This document shows, piece by piece, positions 17,181-26,480 of a DNA stretch of 64,000 bases. The stretch is from Sphingomonas palmae (GTDB taxonomy: Bacteria > Pseudomonadota > Alphaproteobacteria > Sphingomonadales > Sphingomonadaceae), in contig NZ_FNZZ01000001.1 of NCBI RefSeq assembly GCF_900109565.1, positions 1-64,000 of the forward strand. The letters are read 5' to 3'. A program made the translations under genes and the position numbers. The notes under the pieces were generated by a model that saw nothing but the letters and a program-made list of their open reading frames with translations, made no database searches and was not told the DNA's origin. The stretch's first letter is position 1; every line of letters begins with the position of its first letter.

Positions 17181-19441
17181 GGTGCGACCTCCAGCAGCTT
17201 GTCGATCGTAATTGGCAGCGAGCGGATGCGCTTGCCCGTCGCGTGGAAGATCGCGTTGGCGACGGCGGCCGCGGTACCGACGATGCCGATCTCGCCCAGT
17301 CCCTTGACGCCGAGCGGCGTGACCTCGGGATCGGGTTCGTCGACGAAGATTACGTCGATGTCCTCGATGTCGGCATGGGCGGGGACGTGATACTCGGCAT
17401 AGTTGTGGTTCATCCAACGGCCGAGCGTCGCATCGATGAACGTCTCCTCGTGCAGGGCCATGCCGATCCCCATCACGACGCCGCCAAGGATCTGGCTGCG
17501 CGCGGTGCGGGGATTGATGATGCGTCCCGCGGCCACCGCGTTGACGACGCGGGTGACGCGGACCTGGTCGAGCACTTCGTCGACGCGCACCTCGACGAAC
17601 ACCGCGCTGTGCGTGTTGCGCGCCTTTCTCGCCATCGAGACCATATCGAAGAGGCCGGGCTTGGCGGTCTCCTCCACTTCGATCACGTCCAGTCCGCCCG
17701 CGCGCATCGCGTCGGTCAAGCTGACGCGCTTGGTGGTATCGCTCTTGAGGACCATTTCGCCGTTAACAAAGTCGAGGTCGTCGATCGACTTGGCCCCCCA
17801 TAGCGGCCGGTTCTCGACCTCGTCTGCCGCCTTGAACAGCTTCTCGGCGACGCTGCGACAGGCGAGCTGCACCGCGGCTCCGGTCGACGCCGCTGCCCAC
17901 GATCCGCCCTCGACCGGTGCGGTCGGCAGATCGCTGTCGCCGAGCCGCGCGGTAATGCGATCGGGTGACAGGCCCAGCGTATCGGCAGCGACCTGCGTCA
18001 TCACCGTGTAGGTTCCCGTACCGATGTCGGACGAGGCACTCGCCACTTCGAGGTCGCCGTTGGCCGACAGCCGCGCGCGCGCCGAGGTCTTGGAGAACTG
18101 CGCGTCCCACATGCCGGTGGCGACGCCCCAGCCGACCAGCTCGCGACCTTCCTTCATCGACCGCGGCTCCGGGGAGCGCTCCGCCCAGCCGAACCGCTCC
18201 GCGCCCTCGCGATAGGCCTCGCGCAGTGCCTTGGAGGTGAACGGGACCTGGTTCATCGCCTCGGTCTCGGAGTAGTTGACCATGCGGAACTCGAGCGGGT
18301 CGACCTTGGCCTCGTACGCCATCTCGTCAATTGCGATCTCGAACAGCGCCATGCCAGTCGCGGCACCCGGCGCGCGCATGTCGGCCGAGGTGTAGGTATC
18401 GCGCGGCGCGATCGTGTAGTGCCCCTCGGCGTTGGGGCAGTCGTAGTTCATCATCCCCCAGGTGACGATATCCTCCATGTTGTTCTCGAACCGCGAGGTC
18501 GAGGTGGTGGCGTCGCCGTAGATCGAGGTGAGCTTGCCGGTATGCTCGGCGCCGAGTCGGATCTCGTAAGTGCATTCGGGCCGATGCGCGTGATAGAACA
18601 TCTGCTGCCGGGTCATAACGACGCGGACCGAGCGTTCGAGCAGGATCGCGCCCATCGTCGCAAGCTGGACCTGCCACTGCGGCCTCAGCCCCGAGCCGAA
18701 ACCGCCGCCGACATAGGCGTTAACGACGCGGACGTCCTTCTTGGACAGCTTGAACGCGCCGGCGAGATACCCTTGCGTGTTCTGCGATCCCTGAACCTTG
18801 TCGTAGACCGTGATCTTGCCGTCGCCGTGCCATTCGACGGTGGAGGCGTGCATCTCCATCGGATTGTGGTGCTCGGTCGCGAGGCGGTAGTCACCCGACA
18901 CCTTGAGCGCCGCGGCATCGAACGCCGCGTCCGCGTCCCCGCGCGCCTTGGGCGGGTGATAGGTGTTGCGGCGCATGCCCTTGGGCGGCAGGAACTTCTC
19001 GGCGAGCGACGTGTCGAAGTCGACGTTGTGCGCCTCCACCTCGTAGTCGATCTCGACCAAGCCGGCGGCGAAGCGGGCGGCCTCGAACGTCTCGGCGACC
19101 ACCAGCGCGACCGGTTGGCCGGCGAACAGGACGCGGTCGTCGTGGAGCGCCTTGAACGGGTCGCCCGGGATGCTGAGCTCGTCCTTCCAGCTATGGTCGA
19201 GCCACGCTTGCTTGGGCCGGTTCTCGTGCGTCATCACCTCGACCACACCCGGCACCGCACGGGCGGCGGCATCGTCGATCGACGCGATGCGGCCCCTGGC
19301 GATGCGCGCAGGGACAGCGACGCCGTAGAGAAGGTCGGGCACCGCGTACTCGGCCGCGTATTTCGCGCGACCAGTCACCTTGTCGGCACCGTCGACGCGG
19401 GCGAGGGGGGTGCCGATGCCGACCTTGTGGGGAGCGTTCAT
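17177..19441 (-). CDS. Molybdopterin-binding subunit of a PaoABC-type aldehyde oxidoreductase
   Basis: 754 residues, the normal length of the large subunit. It opens with the family's IGTPLARVDGADKVTGRAKY, has QGSQNTQGYLAGAF and VGGGFGSGLR around the cofactor, ADMRAPGAATGMALFE (Moco contact), and the catalytic glutamate in GVKGLGEIGIVG near the C-terminus. Xanthine-dehydrogenase family members hydroxylate or oxidise aldehydes and N-heterocycles; the companion FAD subunit with an extra iron-sulfur signature argues for the periplasmic aldehyde oxidoreductase (PaoC/YagR) branch. The start has no twin-arginine signal, which is normal because the small subunit carries it in Pao. It lies between the FAD subunit (11-base gap) and the oxidoreductase (4-base overlap). 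Confidence 0.92.
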   Translation of the reverse strand: MNAPHKVGIGTPLARVDGADKVTGRAKYAAEYAVPDLLYGVAVPARIARGRIASIDDAAARAVPGVVEVMTHENRPKQAWLDHSWKDELSIPGDPFKALHDDRVLFAGQPVALVVAETFEAARFAAGLVEIDYEVEAHNVDFDTSLAEKFLPPKGMRRNTYHPPKARGDADAAFDAAALKVSGDYRLATEHHNPMEMHASTVEWHGDGKITVYDKVQGSQNTQGYLAGAFKLSKKDVRVVNAYVGGGFGSGLRPQWQVQLATMGAILLERSVRVVMTRQQMFYHAHRPECTYEIRLGAEHTGKLTSIYGDATTSTSRFENNMEDIVTWGMMNYDCPNAEGHYTIAPRDTYTSADMRAPGAATGMALFEIAIDEMAYEAKVDPLEFRMVNYSETEAMNQVPFTSKALREAYREGAERFGWAERSPEPRSMKEGRELVGWGVATGMWDAQFSKTSARARLSANGDLEVASASSDIGTGTYTVMTQVAADTLGLSPDRITARLGDSDLPTAPVEGGSWAAASTGAAVQLACRSVAEKLFKAADEVENRPLWGAKSIDDLDFVNGEMVLKSDTTKRVSLTDAMRAGGLDVIEVEETAKPGLFDMVSMARKARNTHSAVFVEVRVDEVLDQVRVTRVVNAVAAGRIINPRTARSQILGGVVMGIGMALHEETFIDATLGRWMNHNYAEYHVPAHADIEDIDVIFVDEPDPEVTPLGVKGLGEIGIVGTAAAVANAIFHATGKRIRSLPITIDKLLEVAP

Positions 19442-19452
19442 GGTGATGATCC

Positions 19453-20466
19453 TCAGCGAATGCGCTTGTCGGTCTGTGACTGCGGCGTGCCCGCGGCGGC
19501 CTGGTTCAGCGCGCGAACGATCGCCTTGTGGGCGAGCCCGATCTTGAAGCTGTTGTCGCCCTGGCCGACCGCGCCGGCGAGGAGCGCGCTGGCGGCGGTG
19601 TCGAACACCGTGTCAGAGGGACGCTCGTTCTTGATCGCCTCCTCCGCCTCGATCCGGCGCCATGGCTTGTGCGCGACACCGCCGAGCGCGATCCGGACGT
19701 CAGCGATCCGGCCCTCCTCCAGCCGCATCGCCACCGCCACCGACACGAGCGCGAAGGCATAGGACAGCCGGTCGCGCAGCTTGAGGTAGGTGTAGTTGGT
19801 CGAGAAGTCTTCCGCCGGCAGGTCAATGGCGGTGACCAGCTCGCCCTGCTTCAGATTGTTGTCGCGCCACGGCTCGTCGCCGGGGAGGCGGTGGTAGTCG
19901 TCGAAGGCGATCGCCCGGTCGCCCTCCAGCCCCGTCACCTGCACCTGCGCCTTCAGCGCGGCGAGCGCGACGCACATGTCGGAGGGGTGCGTCGCGATGC
20001 ACCGGTCGCTCGCGCCCAGGATGGCATGGATGCGGTTGACCCCGCCGATCGCGCCGCAGCCCTGGCCGGGCACGCGCTTGTTGCAGGGCGTGTCGACGTC
20101 GTAGAAATAATAGCAGCGGGTGCGCTGGTTGAGGTTGCCGCCGTTAGTCGCGGCGTTGCGCAGCTGCGGCGACGCGCCCGCCAGGATCGCGGAGGCGAGC
20201 AGCGGATAGCGTGCCTGGACCCGCTCGTCGTAGGCGGTGTCGGCGTTGGTCGCGAGCGCGCCGAGCCGGAGACCGCCGTCGTCGAGATCGGTGATCCGTG
20301 CCAGCGGCAGGCGGTTGATGTCGACCACCTCCAGCGGCCGGGCGACGTTCTCCTTCATCAGATCGATGAGGTTGGTGCCGCCCGCCAGATAGGCGACGTG
20401 GTCGCCTGCGCCATCGCGGACCGCCTCGGCGACGTCACTAGGCCTGGCATAGTCGAAGCGGATCAT
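19453..20466 (-). CDS. FAD-binding subunit with extra [4Fe-4S] signature (PaoB-like)
   Basis: 337 residues. FAD-binding AGGTNLIDLMKENV and GALATNADTAYD in the first half, then ATNGGNLNQRTRCYYFYD followed by cysteines in DTPCNKR, GQGCGAIGG and DRCIATHPSDMCVAL. That cysteine-rich insert is the mark of PaoB/YagS, which holds a [4Fe-4S] cluster besides FAD, unlike the ordinary XdhB subunit. The ATG at 20466 overlaps the stop of the [2Fe-2S] subunit (ATGA). It relays electrons from the small subunit clusters to an external acceptor. Confidence 0.92.
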   Translation of the reverse strand: MIRFDYARPSDVAEAVRDGAGDHVAYLAGGTNLIDLMKENVARPLEVVDINRLPLARITDLDDGGLRLGALATNADTAYDERVQARYPLLASAILAGASPQLRNAATNGGNLNQRTRCYYFYDVDTPCNKRVPGQGCGAIGGVNRIHAILGASDRCIATHPSDMCVALAALKAQVQVTGLEGDRAIAFDDYHRLPGDEPWRDNNLKQGELVTAIDLPAEDFSTNYTYLKLRDRLSYAFALVSVAVAMRLEEGRIADVRIALGGVAHKPWRRIEAEEAIKNERPSDTVFDTAASALLAGAVGQGDNSFKIGLAHKAIVRALNQAAAGTPQSQTDKRIR

Positions 20467-20990
20467 GCCTGCTTCTCCATTACCTCGAGCACCGCGTCGG
20501 CGATGTTGGTGTAGGCGCCGCAGCGGCACAGGTTGCCGCTCATCTGCTCGCGCACGTCCTGCCGATCCTTGGCGTGTCCCTCGTTGATGAGGCCCTGCGC
20601 GGAGCAGATCTGGCCCGGCGTACAATAGCCACACTGGAACGCGTCGTGCTCGATAAACGCGGCCTGGAGCGGGTGGAGCTCGCCCGGCTGGCCAAGTCCC
20701 TCGATGGTGGTGATCTCCGCCCCATCCACCGACACCGCCAGCTTCAGGCAGGAATTGATCCGGCGGCCATCGATCAGTACGGTGCAGGCGCCGCACTGGC
20801 CGTGGTCGCAGCCCTTCTTGGTGCCAGTCAGGTCGAGCTTGTCGCGCAACAGGTCGAGCAGCGTCGTCCACGGCTCGACCTGGAGCTCGCGCGCCTCGCC
20901 GTTGATCGTGAGCGACAACGGCAGCGTCGCGATCGGGCGCGCGGCGACGCGCACCGCCGCCTCGCGGTCGATGGTCACGGCGTCGTTCAT
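20463..20990 (-). CDS. [2Fe-2S] subunit of the aldehyde oxidoreductase (PaoA-like)
   Basis: 175 residues. The plant-type ferredoxin cluster is CDHGQCGACTVLIDGRRINSC, and the second, helical cluster is QCGYCTPGQ with NLCRCGAY. Both clusters are complete. The start at 20990 has a GAGGAG site 7 bases upstream. Unlike E. coli PaoA, there is no obvious twin-arginine signal before residue 25 (the region is VTIDREAAVRVAARPIATLP), so this enzyme may be cytoplasmic. Its start overlaps the stop of the catalase-like gene by ATGA, so all these genes are one transcript. Confidence 0.93.
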   Translation of the reverse strand: MNDAVTIDREAAVRVAARPIATLPLSLTINGEARELQVEPWTTLLDLLRDKLDLTGTKKGCDHGQCGACTVLIDGRRINSCLKLAVSVDGAEITTIEGLGQPGELHPLQAAFIEHDAFQCGYCTPGQICSAQGLINEGHAKDRQDVREQMSGNLCRCGAYTNIADAVLEVMEKQA

Positions 20991-22072
20991 GCCGGAATCT
21001 CCTCGATAGATGCCGTGTTGGCGGCGGCGACGCGGTTCTCGCGGTGGCGAAAGTCGCTGAGCGCCTGATAGACCTGGAGGCGCGCACGCATCACGCCGCC
21101 GAGCGGACGATGCGCCGCCAGGCTGTGCGCGGGGCGGAACGTCATCACCTCGTCGAAGTAGCGGACGCGCTCCGGGCTGTAGGCGCTCTGGCGCGGCAGG
21201 CGGATGGTCGCGACGGTGCGATACTGGCTGTCCTGTGCGGGCCACTCGATCGAGGCATCCTCGATCGGCTGCGTCTCCGCGTTGGCCCAGAGCTGCACGC
21301 GCAGGTCGAAGACGGCGTCGTGCTCGCTAAAATAGTCGATCGCCGCGTGGCGGAAGCCGTCCTCGTCCTGGTGGGGATCGAGCTGCCAGTCGTCGAGCGC
21401 GTCCTGGTAGGTCGAGGCGGGGAAGGTGCCGAGCTTGGCGACATAGTCGCCGAACCGCATCGGACACTGGCTGAAATAGTAGTCGTCGAGCGGGTGGCTG
21501 AACGGGTGGCCGTAGAAGTCGAGCGTCGGGCTCGGCCCGCCAGCGACGGCGTTCAGCACCTTGTTGATATTGCGCGTGATCGACGAGGCGGCGCTCTTCA
21601 CGCCCTCGGGCATTGGGGTCGTCGCGCCGATCTTCTTGGCCTGGCTGAGAAAGCCCGCGGCGGTGCCGGCCGGGAAGGTCGGGCCACTGGCAAAGACGAA
21701 GTCCTGGGTCGGCGCATCGTGACCGGGCAGCTTCTCGCCCTCCACCCCGAACACCTTGATCGCCATGCCGCGGTGGGTGGAGACGCGGTCGCCGAGGTTC
21801 TCTCCCGGCCCTTGCGCGAAGCGAACCGCGACCTGGAAGGTGCCGCCCGAGGCGAACAGCCCCTGCGCGAGTTCGGGCGGTAGGTCGTCCGCCACCGTCA
21901 TCTCGCCGAGGACGCAGGCCGTGCTCTTGGCATGGCTGGCGCGCACGGCATGCCCCTCGCGCTTCTCGACGATCTCGCTTTCCTGAGTCATGCCCTTGAT
22001 GATGCCGTCGATCGACTCCTGCTCGCCATCTTCTAGGGTCTCGACGTCGTCGCTGTAGCGCAGATAAGTCAT
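20987..22072 (-). CDS. Catalase-family haem protein (short, non-canonical), paralogue of 53806-54891
   Basis: 361 residues, much shorter than true catalases (about 480-500 or more). The distal haem histidine is recognisable in VRASHAKSTACVLGEM, and VAVRFAQGPGENLGDRVSTHRGMAIKVFGVEGE plus the HRPLGGVMRARLQVY end are typical of catalase-related proteins of the SrpA/peroxidase-like group. I cannot find the proximal RxxxY haem-tyrosine motif of canonical catalases, so activity may be peroxidase-like or peroxygenase-like. The start at 22072 corresponds exactly to that of the paralogue at 53806. It lies 8 bases after the propeller gene and overlaps paoA. Confidence 0.85.
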   Translation of the reverse strand: MTYLRYSDDVETLEDGEQESIDGIIKGMTQESEIVEKREGHAVRASHAKSTACVLGEMTVADDLPPELAQGLFASGGTFQVAVRFAQGPGENLGDRVSTHRGMAIKVFGVEGEKLPGHDAPTQDFVFASGPTFPAGTAAGFLSQAKKIGATTPMPEGVKSAASSITRNINKVLNAVAGGPSPTLDFYGHPFSHPLDDYYFSQCPMRFGDYVAKLGTFPASTYQDALDDWQLDPHQDEDGFRHAAIDYFSEHDAVFDLRVQLWANAETQPIEDASIEWPAQDSQYRTVATIRLPRQSAYSPERVRYFDEVMTFRPAHSLAAHRPLGGVMRARLQVYQALSDFRHRENRVAAANTASIEEIPA

Positions 22073-22080
22073 GGCGTGCC

Positions 22081-23160
22081 TTATTGGACCGGCGGGAAGG
22101 AGAAGAGCTGGGTCTTGATCGACGGCGGCGCGCCGGGTGTGAACCACTGCGTGTCCTGGATATGGCTCGCCGTGAGATACATTGTCCCGTCCGACCCCTC
22201 GGAAAAGGTGTCCGGCCAGCGGAGCCGGCGGTCGGTCAGCACCGTCTCCACGCCGCCTTCGGCCAGCCGCTTGACCGAATAGTCGGTGGGCGAGGTGAGA
22301 TAGAGCACGCCGGCCTTGCTCATCCACAACCCGTCGGCGACGTGGGTCCGCGCCACGATATTCACGCCCGCGCCGCGACGATCCTCATCCACATTCCGGT
22401 CCAGCAGCGACGTGTCGATCGAGTAGAGCGTCTCGCCGGTCAGCGCCTGGTAGTAGAGCGTCCGGCCGTCGTTCGAGATCGCGATACCGTCGGAAGCGAA
22501 GTCGGGCTGGCGGCCGTCGGGACGGCGCAGCGGCTTGCCCTCGATAGCGACGGTCACCGACTTGTCGATCTGAGTCGACGGATGCCCGTCGAGCGCTCGC
22601 CAACCGTCGCCGCTCTCCAAGTCCACGACGATGATCGCGCCACGCGTGCCGCTGTCGGTGATGTAACCCGTCTTGCCGTCAGGCGAGAAGCGGATGTCGT
22701 TGAGGTAGGTCCCCTGCAACGCCACGTCCTCGGCGACGGGAATGACCTTGGTCACCGCGTTGGCGGCAAGGTCAATCTTCACCAGCTTGGGCGCGCCGGG
22801 GAGAATCTTCTCGTTGCCGGGTGCGCCGGGGTCGAGCACCCACAGGTTGCCGTGTCCATCGGGCACGATCGACTGGACGCAAACGAAATAGTCGGCGACC
22901 GGCATCTCATTGGCCTTGGCGTTGCGCCAGCTGTTCCACTTCTCGTCAGGGTAGGGCTTGAGCGTCCCGTCCTCCATCACCTCCGCCACTGAGATCGGCG
23001 CGTCGTCTGTCCAACGCGGGAAGTTGACGAACCGCCGCCCGTCCCTGGCGACTGCTACGCCAGTCACCTGATGATCGAAGGATGCTACCTCCGTCAGCGG
23101 CCCGGCAAGGCCGATGGCCTCCTTGGCGCGAGACAGGAGGGTAGGGCTGGCGTCTTCCAT
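22081..23160 (-). CDS. Yellow/MRJP (L-dopachrome tautomerase-related) beta-propeller, cytoplasmic version
   Basis: 359 residues forming a six-bladed propeller of the major royal jelly/yellow family: RFVNFPRWTDDAPISVAEV, NSWRNAKANE, YFVCVQSIVPDGHGNLWVLDPG, LNDIRFSPDGKTGYITDSG, RWPDTFSEGSDGTMYLTASHIQ. Family members bind small amines or lactones; some are SMP-30-like lactonases. There is no signal peptide, unlike the close paralogue at 55015-56127. First gene of the operon that continues through catalase, PaoABC and oxidoreductase; an EcfG-like promoter precedes it. Confidence 0.86.
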   Translation of the reverse strand: MEDASPTLLSRAKEAIGLAGPLTEVASFDHQVTGVAVARDGRRFVNFPRWTDDAPISVAEVMEDGTLKPYPDEKWNSWRNAKANEMPVADYFVCVQSIVPDGHGNLWVLDPGAPGNEKILPGAPKLVKIDLAANAVTKVIPVAEDVALQGTYLNDIRFSPDGKTGYITDSGTRGAIIVVDLESGDGWRALDGHPSTQIDKSVTVAIEGKPLRRPDGRQPDFASDGIAISNDGRTLYYQALTGETLYSIDTSLLDRNVDEDRRGAGVNIVARTHVADGLWMSKAGVLYLTSPTDYSVKRLAEGGVETVLTDRRLRWPDTFSEGSDGTMYLTASHIQDTQWFTPGAPPSIKTQLFSFPPVQ

Positions 23161-23190
23161 TTAGATGCTCCGCTCTCAAGTAGAGCTAAG

Positions 23191-23216
23191 AACACCTGCC
23201 AAGCGCGCCTCGTTCC
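23191..23216 (-). promoter_or_regulatory. EcfG-type general-stress promoter
   Basis: Read on the minus strand, GGAAC (23216-23212) is followed after 17 bases by TGTT (23194-23191). The alphaproteobacterial sigma-EcfG consensus is GGAAC-N16/17-CGTT, so this matches 8 of 9 positions with allowed spacing. It sits about 30 bases before the propeller start, the right place to drive the whole operon. Confidence 0.55.
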
Positions 23217-23346
23217 CACGCTCCACATCCTTGGCCAATATTAAACAGCCACTTAGCGTCATTTCAACATCGGAGCGTCCAATCAGTTCGAACGATCGTG
23301 ACGCGCGACTGCTCCGTCAGCCGTCAAAAACCGCGTCGGTAATCAT

Positions 23347-23408
23347 GATGAATGAATGGCAGACGTTGGTGAGTCGTGAAACGTCCCCGAATGACTGACT
23401 TTGGGTCA
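23347..23408 (+). repeat. ~60-bp GGGTC element, copy 4
   Basis: 62 bp from GATGAATGAATGGCAGACGT to CGAATGACTGACTTTGGGTC, between two minus-strand genes. + orientation. Confidence 0.65.
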
Positions 23409-23419
23409 ACTTGCTCTGA

Positions 23420-24895
23420 CTACAATTTCTGCATTCTCGTTGTCTGCGTGTTCCACCCGAGCCCCAAGGCCTTATTCACCGCGATAAAAGCGTTGGTCAG
23501 TTGGGCCTTCGTCTGCGCCACCGCGATCGCCGCCGACAGCTGCTGGCGTTCGATGTCGAGCTGTTCGGAGACGGTACTGGTACCGGCCGACACTCGCTGC
23601 GCATTGAGCCGCGCGGCGCGCGCGGCGCTCGCTTCCGCGCGGCCTAGTTGCCCCAATTGTGCGCGCGTGTTTCCGAAGCGGGACAGCGCGTCCTCGGCGT
23701 CGCGCAGCGCGTCGAGCACCGTCTGGCGATACTGCGCGTCGGCGGTGTCGCGCTGCGCCTCGGCCTGTCGCGTCTTGGCGCGCGCGGCGCCGAAATCGAG
23801 CAGGTTGTAGCTCAGCATGGGCGCCGCAAGCGTGGTGAGCTTGCCGAAGTCGAAGATGTCGCCCGGACTGCTGCCTCCGAGACCAAGCAGCCCGAGCAGC
23901 CGCACTCCGGGCAGTTCCTTGGCCTTGTTAACGCCGATCGCGGCAGTGTTCGCCGCCAGCGCGCGCTCCGCCGATCGCACGTCGGGGCGCTGCGCGATCA
24001 GCGCGGCGGGATCGCCGATCGGAACGCTCGCGGGCGGGAGCGGCACGGGCGCGCCCGGCGTCAGCACGGCGTCGAGCGCGCCCGGCGTACGCCCGGTATA
24101 GACCGCCAGCTCGTTCAGGTAGCCGTCGCGCTGCGCGGCGAGCGGGATGGCGTCCGCGCGCGTGCTCTCGAGCTGGTTCTGCAACCGCTCGACATCTAGC
24201 AGGGAGGCGGTGCCGCGATCGTAACGCTGTTGCGCCAACGCGACCTGCCGCTGCTGCAATTGCGCCGAGCGGTCATTCAGTTGAATACGCGCCTGTACGT
24301 CGCGCAAGTTGACGTAGGCTTGCGCGACCTGTGCCGACAGGCTGACCTGCGCGTCGGCCAGATCGGCGAAGCGCGCCTCGATCATTGCGCGCGCCTGTTC
24401 GACGCCGCGGCGCTTGGCGCCGAACAGGTCGGGCTCCCACGAGGCGGTGAGGCCGAGATTGAAGTTGTCGATCTGGAGAGACGAGGGCGCCTGCTGCTGT
24501 CCCGTTCCGCCCTGGGCAGCGCCATCGCCGCCAGCACCCGTCAGGCTGCTTCCGGGCAGCTGCGCGTGAAGGTAGCTGAGGTTGGTGGAGATGGACGGGT
24601 ACCGGCTTGCGCGCTGCTGCGAGAGTAATGCCTGCGCCTCGCGGATGCGCGCGGTCGCTTGGTCGATCGTGGGACTGTTCGCCAGCGACTGATCGACCAA
24701 TGCGGTGAGCTGCGCATCGCCCAGCGCGTCCCACCACCGCGCCAGCCCAGGTGTGGGCGTCAGCGCGGCGTCGTTCGCACGCACGAACGTGCCGCGCGCC
24801 GCCGCGTCGCTCGCGACCGCCGGCGGTCCGGCATAGTTCGGGCCAACGGTGCAGCCGGCAAGCGTCGTGGCGGCGAGAAGGGCCAAGTGTCGCAT
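23420..24895 (-). CDS. Outer-membrane efflux lipoprotein, NodT/OprM family
   Basis: 491 residues. Lipobox TLAGC with the acylated cysteine at residue 15, followed by the family's VGPNYAGPP. It has two outer-membrane efflux repeats (LVDQSLANSPTIDQA... and the YDRGTASLLDVERLQNQLE half) that build the TolC-like trimeric channel. The ATG at 24895 overlaps the emrB stop by TGATG; a TTG one codon earlier is less likely. Last gene of the tetR-emrA-emrB-oprM tripartite export operon. Confidence 0.93.
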   Translation of the reverse strand: MRHLALLAATTLAGCTVGPNYAGPPAVASDAAARGTFVRANDAALTPTPGLARWWDALGDAQLTALVDQSLANSPTIDQATARIREAQALLSQQRASRYPSISTNLSYLHAQLPGSSLTGAGGDGAAQGGTGQQQAPSSLQIDNFNLGLTASWEPDLFGAKRRGVEQARAMIEARFADLADAQVSLSAQVAQAYVNLRDVQARIQLNDRSAQLQQRQVALAQQRYDRGTASLLDVERLQNQLESTRADAIPLAAQRDGYLNELAVYTGRTPGALDAVLTPGAPVPLPPASVPIGDPAALIAQRPDVRSAERALAANTAAIGVNKAKELPGVRLLGLLGLGGSSPGDIFDFGKLTTLAAPMLSYNLLDFGAARAKTRQAEAQRDTADAQYRQTVLDALRDAEDALSRFGNTRAQLGQLGRAEASAARAARLNAQRVSAGTSTVSEQLDIERQQLSAAIAVAQTKAQLTNAFIAVNKALGLGWNTQTTRMQKL

Positions 24896-26478
24896 CAATG
24901 CACCATTGCAGGGCCGGCGCGCTTGGGCAGCGGCTTCAGGAAGAGGACCAGCGGCAGCACCGCGAAGGTGCCCACCCCCATGATCCAGAAGATGTCGTTG
25001 TAGGTCATCACCAGCGCCTCGCGCCCGATCTGCTGCGCGAGCAGCGCGATGCCGCCGCCCGCCGGGCTACCGGTCTGCCCGATCACCGAACCCAGCCCGC
25101 CGACGTAATCCTGCACCGCGACGCTGTTCGCGTTCAGCGTTTCCTCCATCCGCCGCGAGTGGAGCCACACGCGCTGATCCTGCAGGATCGCGATGCCGGC
25201 GAGCGCGAAGCTGCCGCCGAGATTGCGCACCGCGTTGAACAGTCCCGACGCGTCGCCCGCGTCGGCTGGCGGCACCGAGCGCACCACCGCCTGGCTGAGG
25301 AACAGCATCGTCAGGATCTGTCCCACGCCGCGCAGCAGCTGGCTGGCGGTGAAGTCGTGCCCGGCGGATTGCGCGGTCAGGTTCGCGTCAAGCAGTGCGG
25401 CCACCGCCATGATGACCAGCCCGGCGCCGACCGCCAGGCGAATGTCGATCGTGCGCAGCAGGAGCGGCACCAGCACCATCATGAACAGGCTGGGGATGCC
25501 CGACAGCAACACCACCTTGCCCGATTGCAGCGCGTCATACCCCGCCAGGCCGGCGAGGAATTGCGGAATCGCGTAGCTGGTGCCGTACAGCACCATGCCG
25601 AGCACCACGCCCATCAGCGCGACCGAGCCGAACTGCCGGTCGAGCAGCAGCGACAGTTTGATGATCGGTCGCCGCGCATAAACTTGTCCCCACGCGATAC
25701 ACGCGAAGCCGACCAGCATGACGGCGAACATGACGCGGATCAGCTCGGACGAGAACCACTGCTCGCGCTGACCTTCCTCCAGGAAGACGGTCAAGCCGCC
25801 GAGGCCGAGCGCGAGGCCCAGGATGCCCGTCCAGTCGGCCTCGCCGAGCAGGTGCAGCTTCGCCTTCTCGTGCGGCAATCCGACGAGCAGCAGCGTGACC
25901 AGGATGCCGCAGATCGGCACGTTAAGGAAGAAGGCGTAGTGCCAGCTGATATTCTCGGTCAGCCAGCCACCGATCAGCGGGCCGAGCACGGGGCCCAGGA
26001 TCGCGGTGATGCCGAACGCGCTGATCCCGATCGGCTGCTGCGCGGGCGGCAGGCGCTGCGCGATGATCGTCTGCGCGGTTGGGATCATCGCGCCGCCGGT
26101 GAACCCTTGCCCGACGCGCCCGACGATCATCATCGTCAGCGTCGACGACACGCCGCACACCACGGAGAAGGCGGTGAACAGCCCGGCCGCGATCAACAGG
26201 AACGTGCGCAATCCGAGCAGCCGTTGGAGCCACGCCGCCATCGGAATGATGACGATCTCCGCCACCAGGTAGGCGGTGGCGATCCACGTACCCTCGGTGC
26301 CGCTGGCGCCGATCTCCCCCTGGATCGTCGGCAGCGCGGAATTGACGATCGAGATGTCGAGCGTCGCCATCATCGCGCCGAGCGTCCCCGCCGCGACCGC
26401 CAGCCACGCGATCGCGTCGGCGCGCTCGCCGCGCGCGGGTGCCGTGCGATGGCCGGACGCAGGCGCCGCGCTCGCCAT
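24895..26478 (-). CDS. emrB: MFS drug exporter, DHA2 (EmrB/QacA) family
   Basis: 527 residues with 14 predicted membrane helices. The N-terminal helix carries MATLDISIVNSALPTIQGEIG (motif D1 of the 14-TMS family), then WIATAYLVAEI, and GRVGQGFTGGAMIPTAQTII and GPVLGPLIGGW (motif C of antiporters). It exports hydrophobic drugs with proton antiport through the EmrA-like adaptor and the outer-membrane lipoprotein. It begins 2 bases after emrA and overlaps the downstream gene. Confidence 0.94.
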   Translation of the reverse strand: MASAAPASGHRTAPARGERADAIAWLAVAAGTLGAMMATLDISIVNSALPTIQGEIGASGTEGTWIATAYLVAEIVIIPMAAWLQRLLGLRTFLLIAAGLFTAFSVVCGVSSTLTMMIVGRVGQGFTGGAMIPTAQTIIAQRLPPAQQPIGISAFGITAILGPVLGPLIGGWLTENISWHYAFFLNVPICGILVTLLLVGLPHEKAKLHLLGEADWTGILGLALGLGGLTVFLEEGQREQWFSSELIRVMFAVMLVGFACIAWGQVYARRPIIKLSLLLDRQFGSVALMGVVLGMVLYGTSYAIPQFLAGLAGYDALQSGKVVLLSGIPSLFMMVLVPLLLRTIDIRLAVGAGLVIMAVAALLDANLTAQSAGHDFTASQLLRGVGQILTMLFLSQAVVRSVPPADAGDASGLFNAVRNLGGSFALAGIAILQDQRVWLHSRRMEETLNANSVAVQDYVGGLGSVIGQTGSPAGGGIALLAQQIGREALVMTYNDIFWIMGVGTFAVLPLVLFLKPLPKRAGPAMVH

Positions 26479-26480
26479 CG

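Noticed and set aside
18419..19762. 447-codon plus-strand frame opposite the molybdopterin subunit
   Set aside because: Antisense shadow; the opposite strand has complete cofactor motifs.
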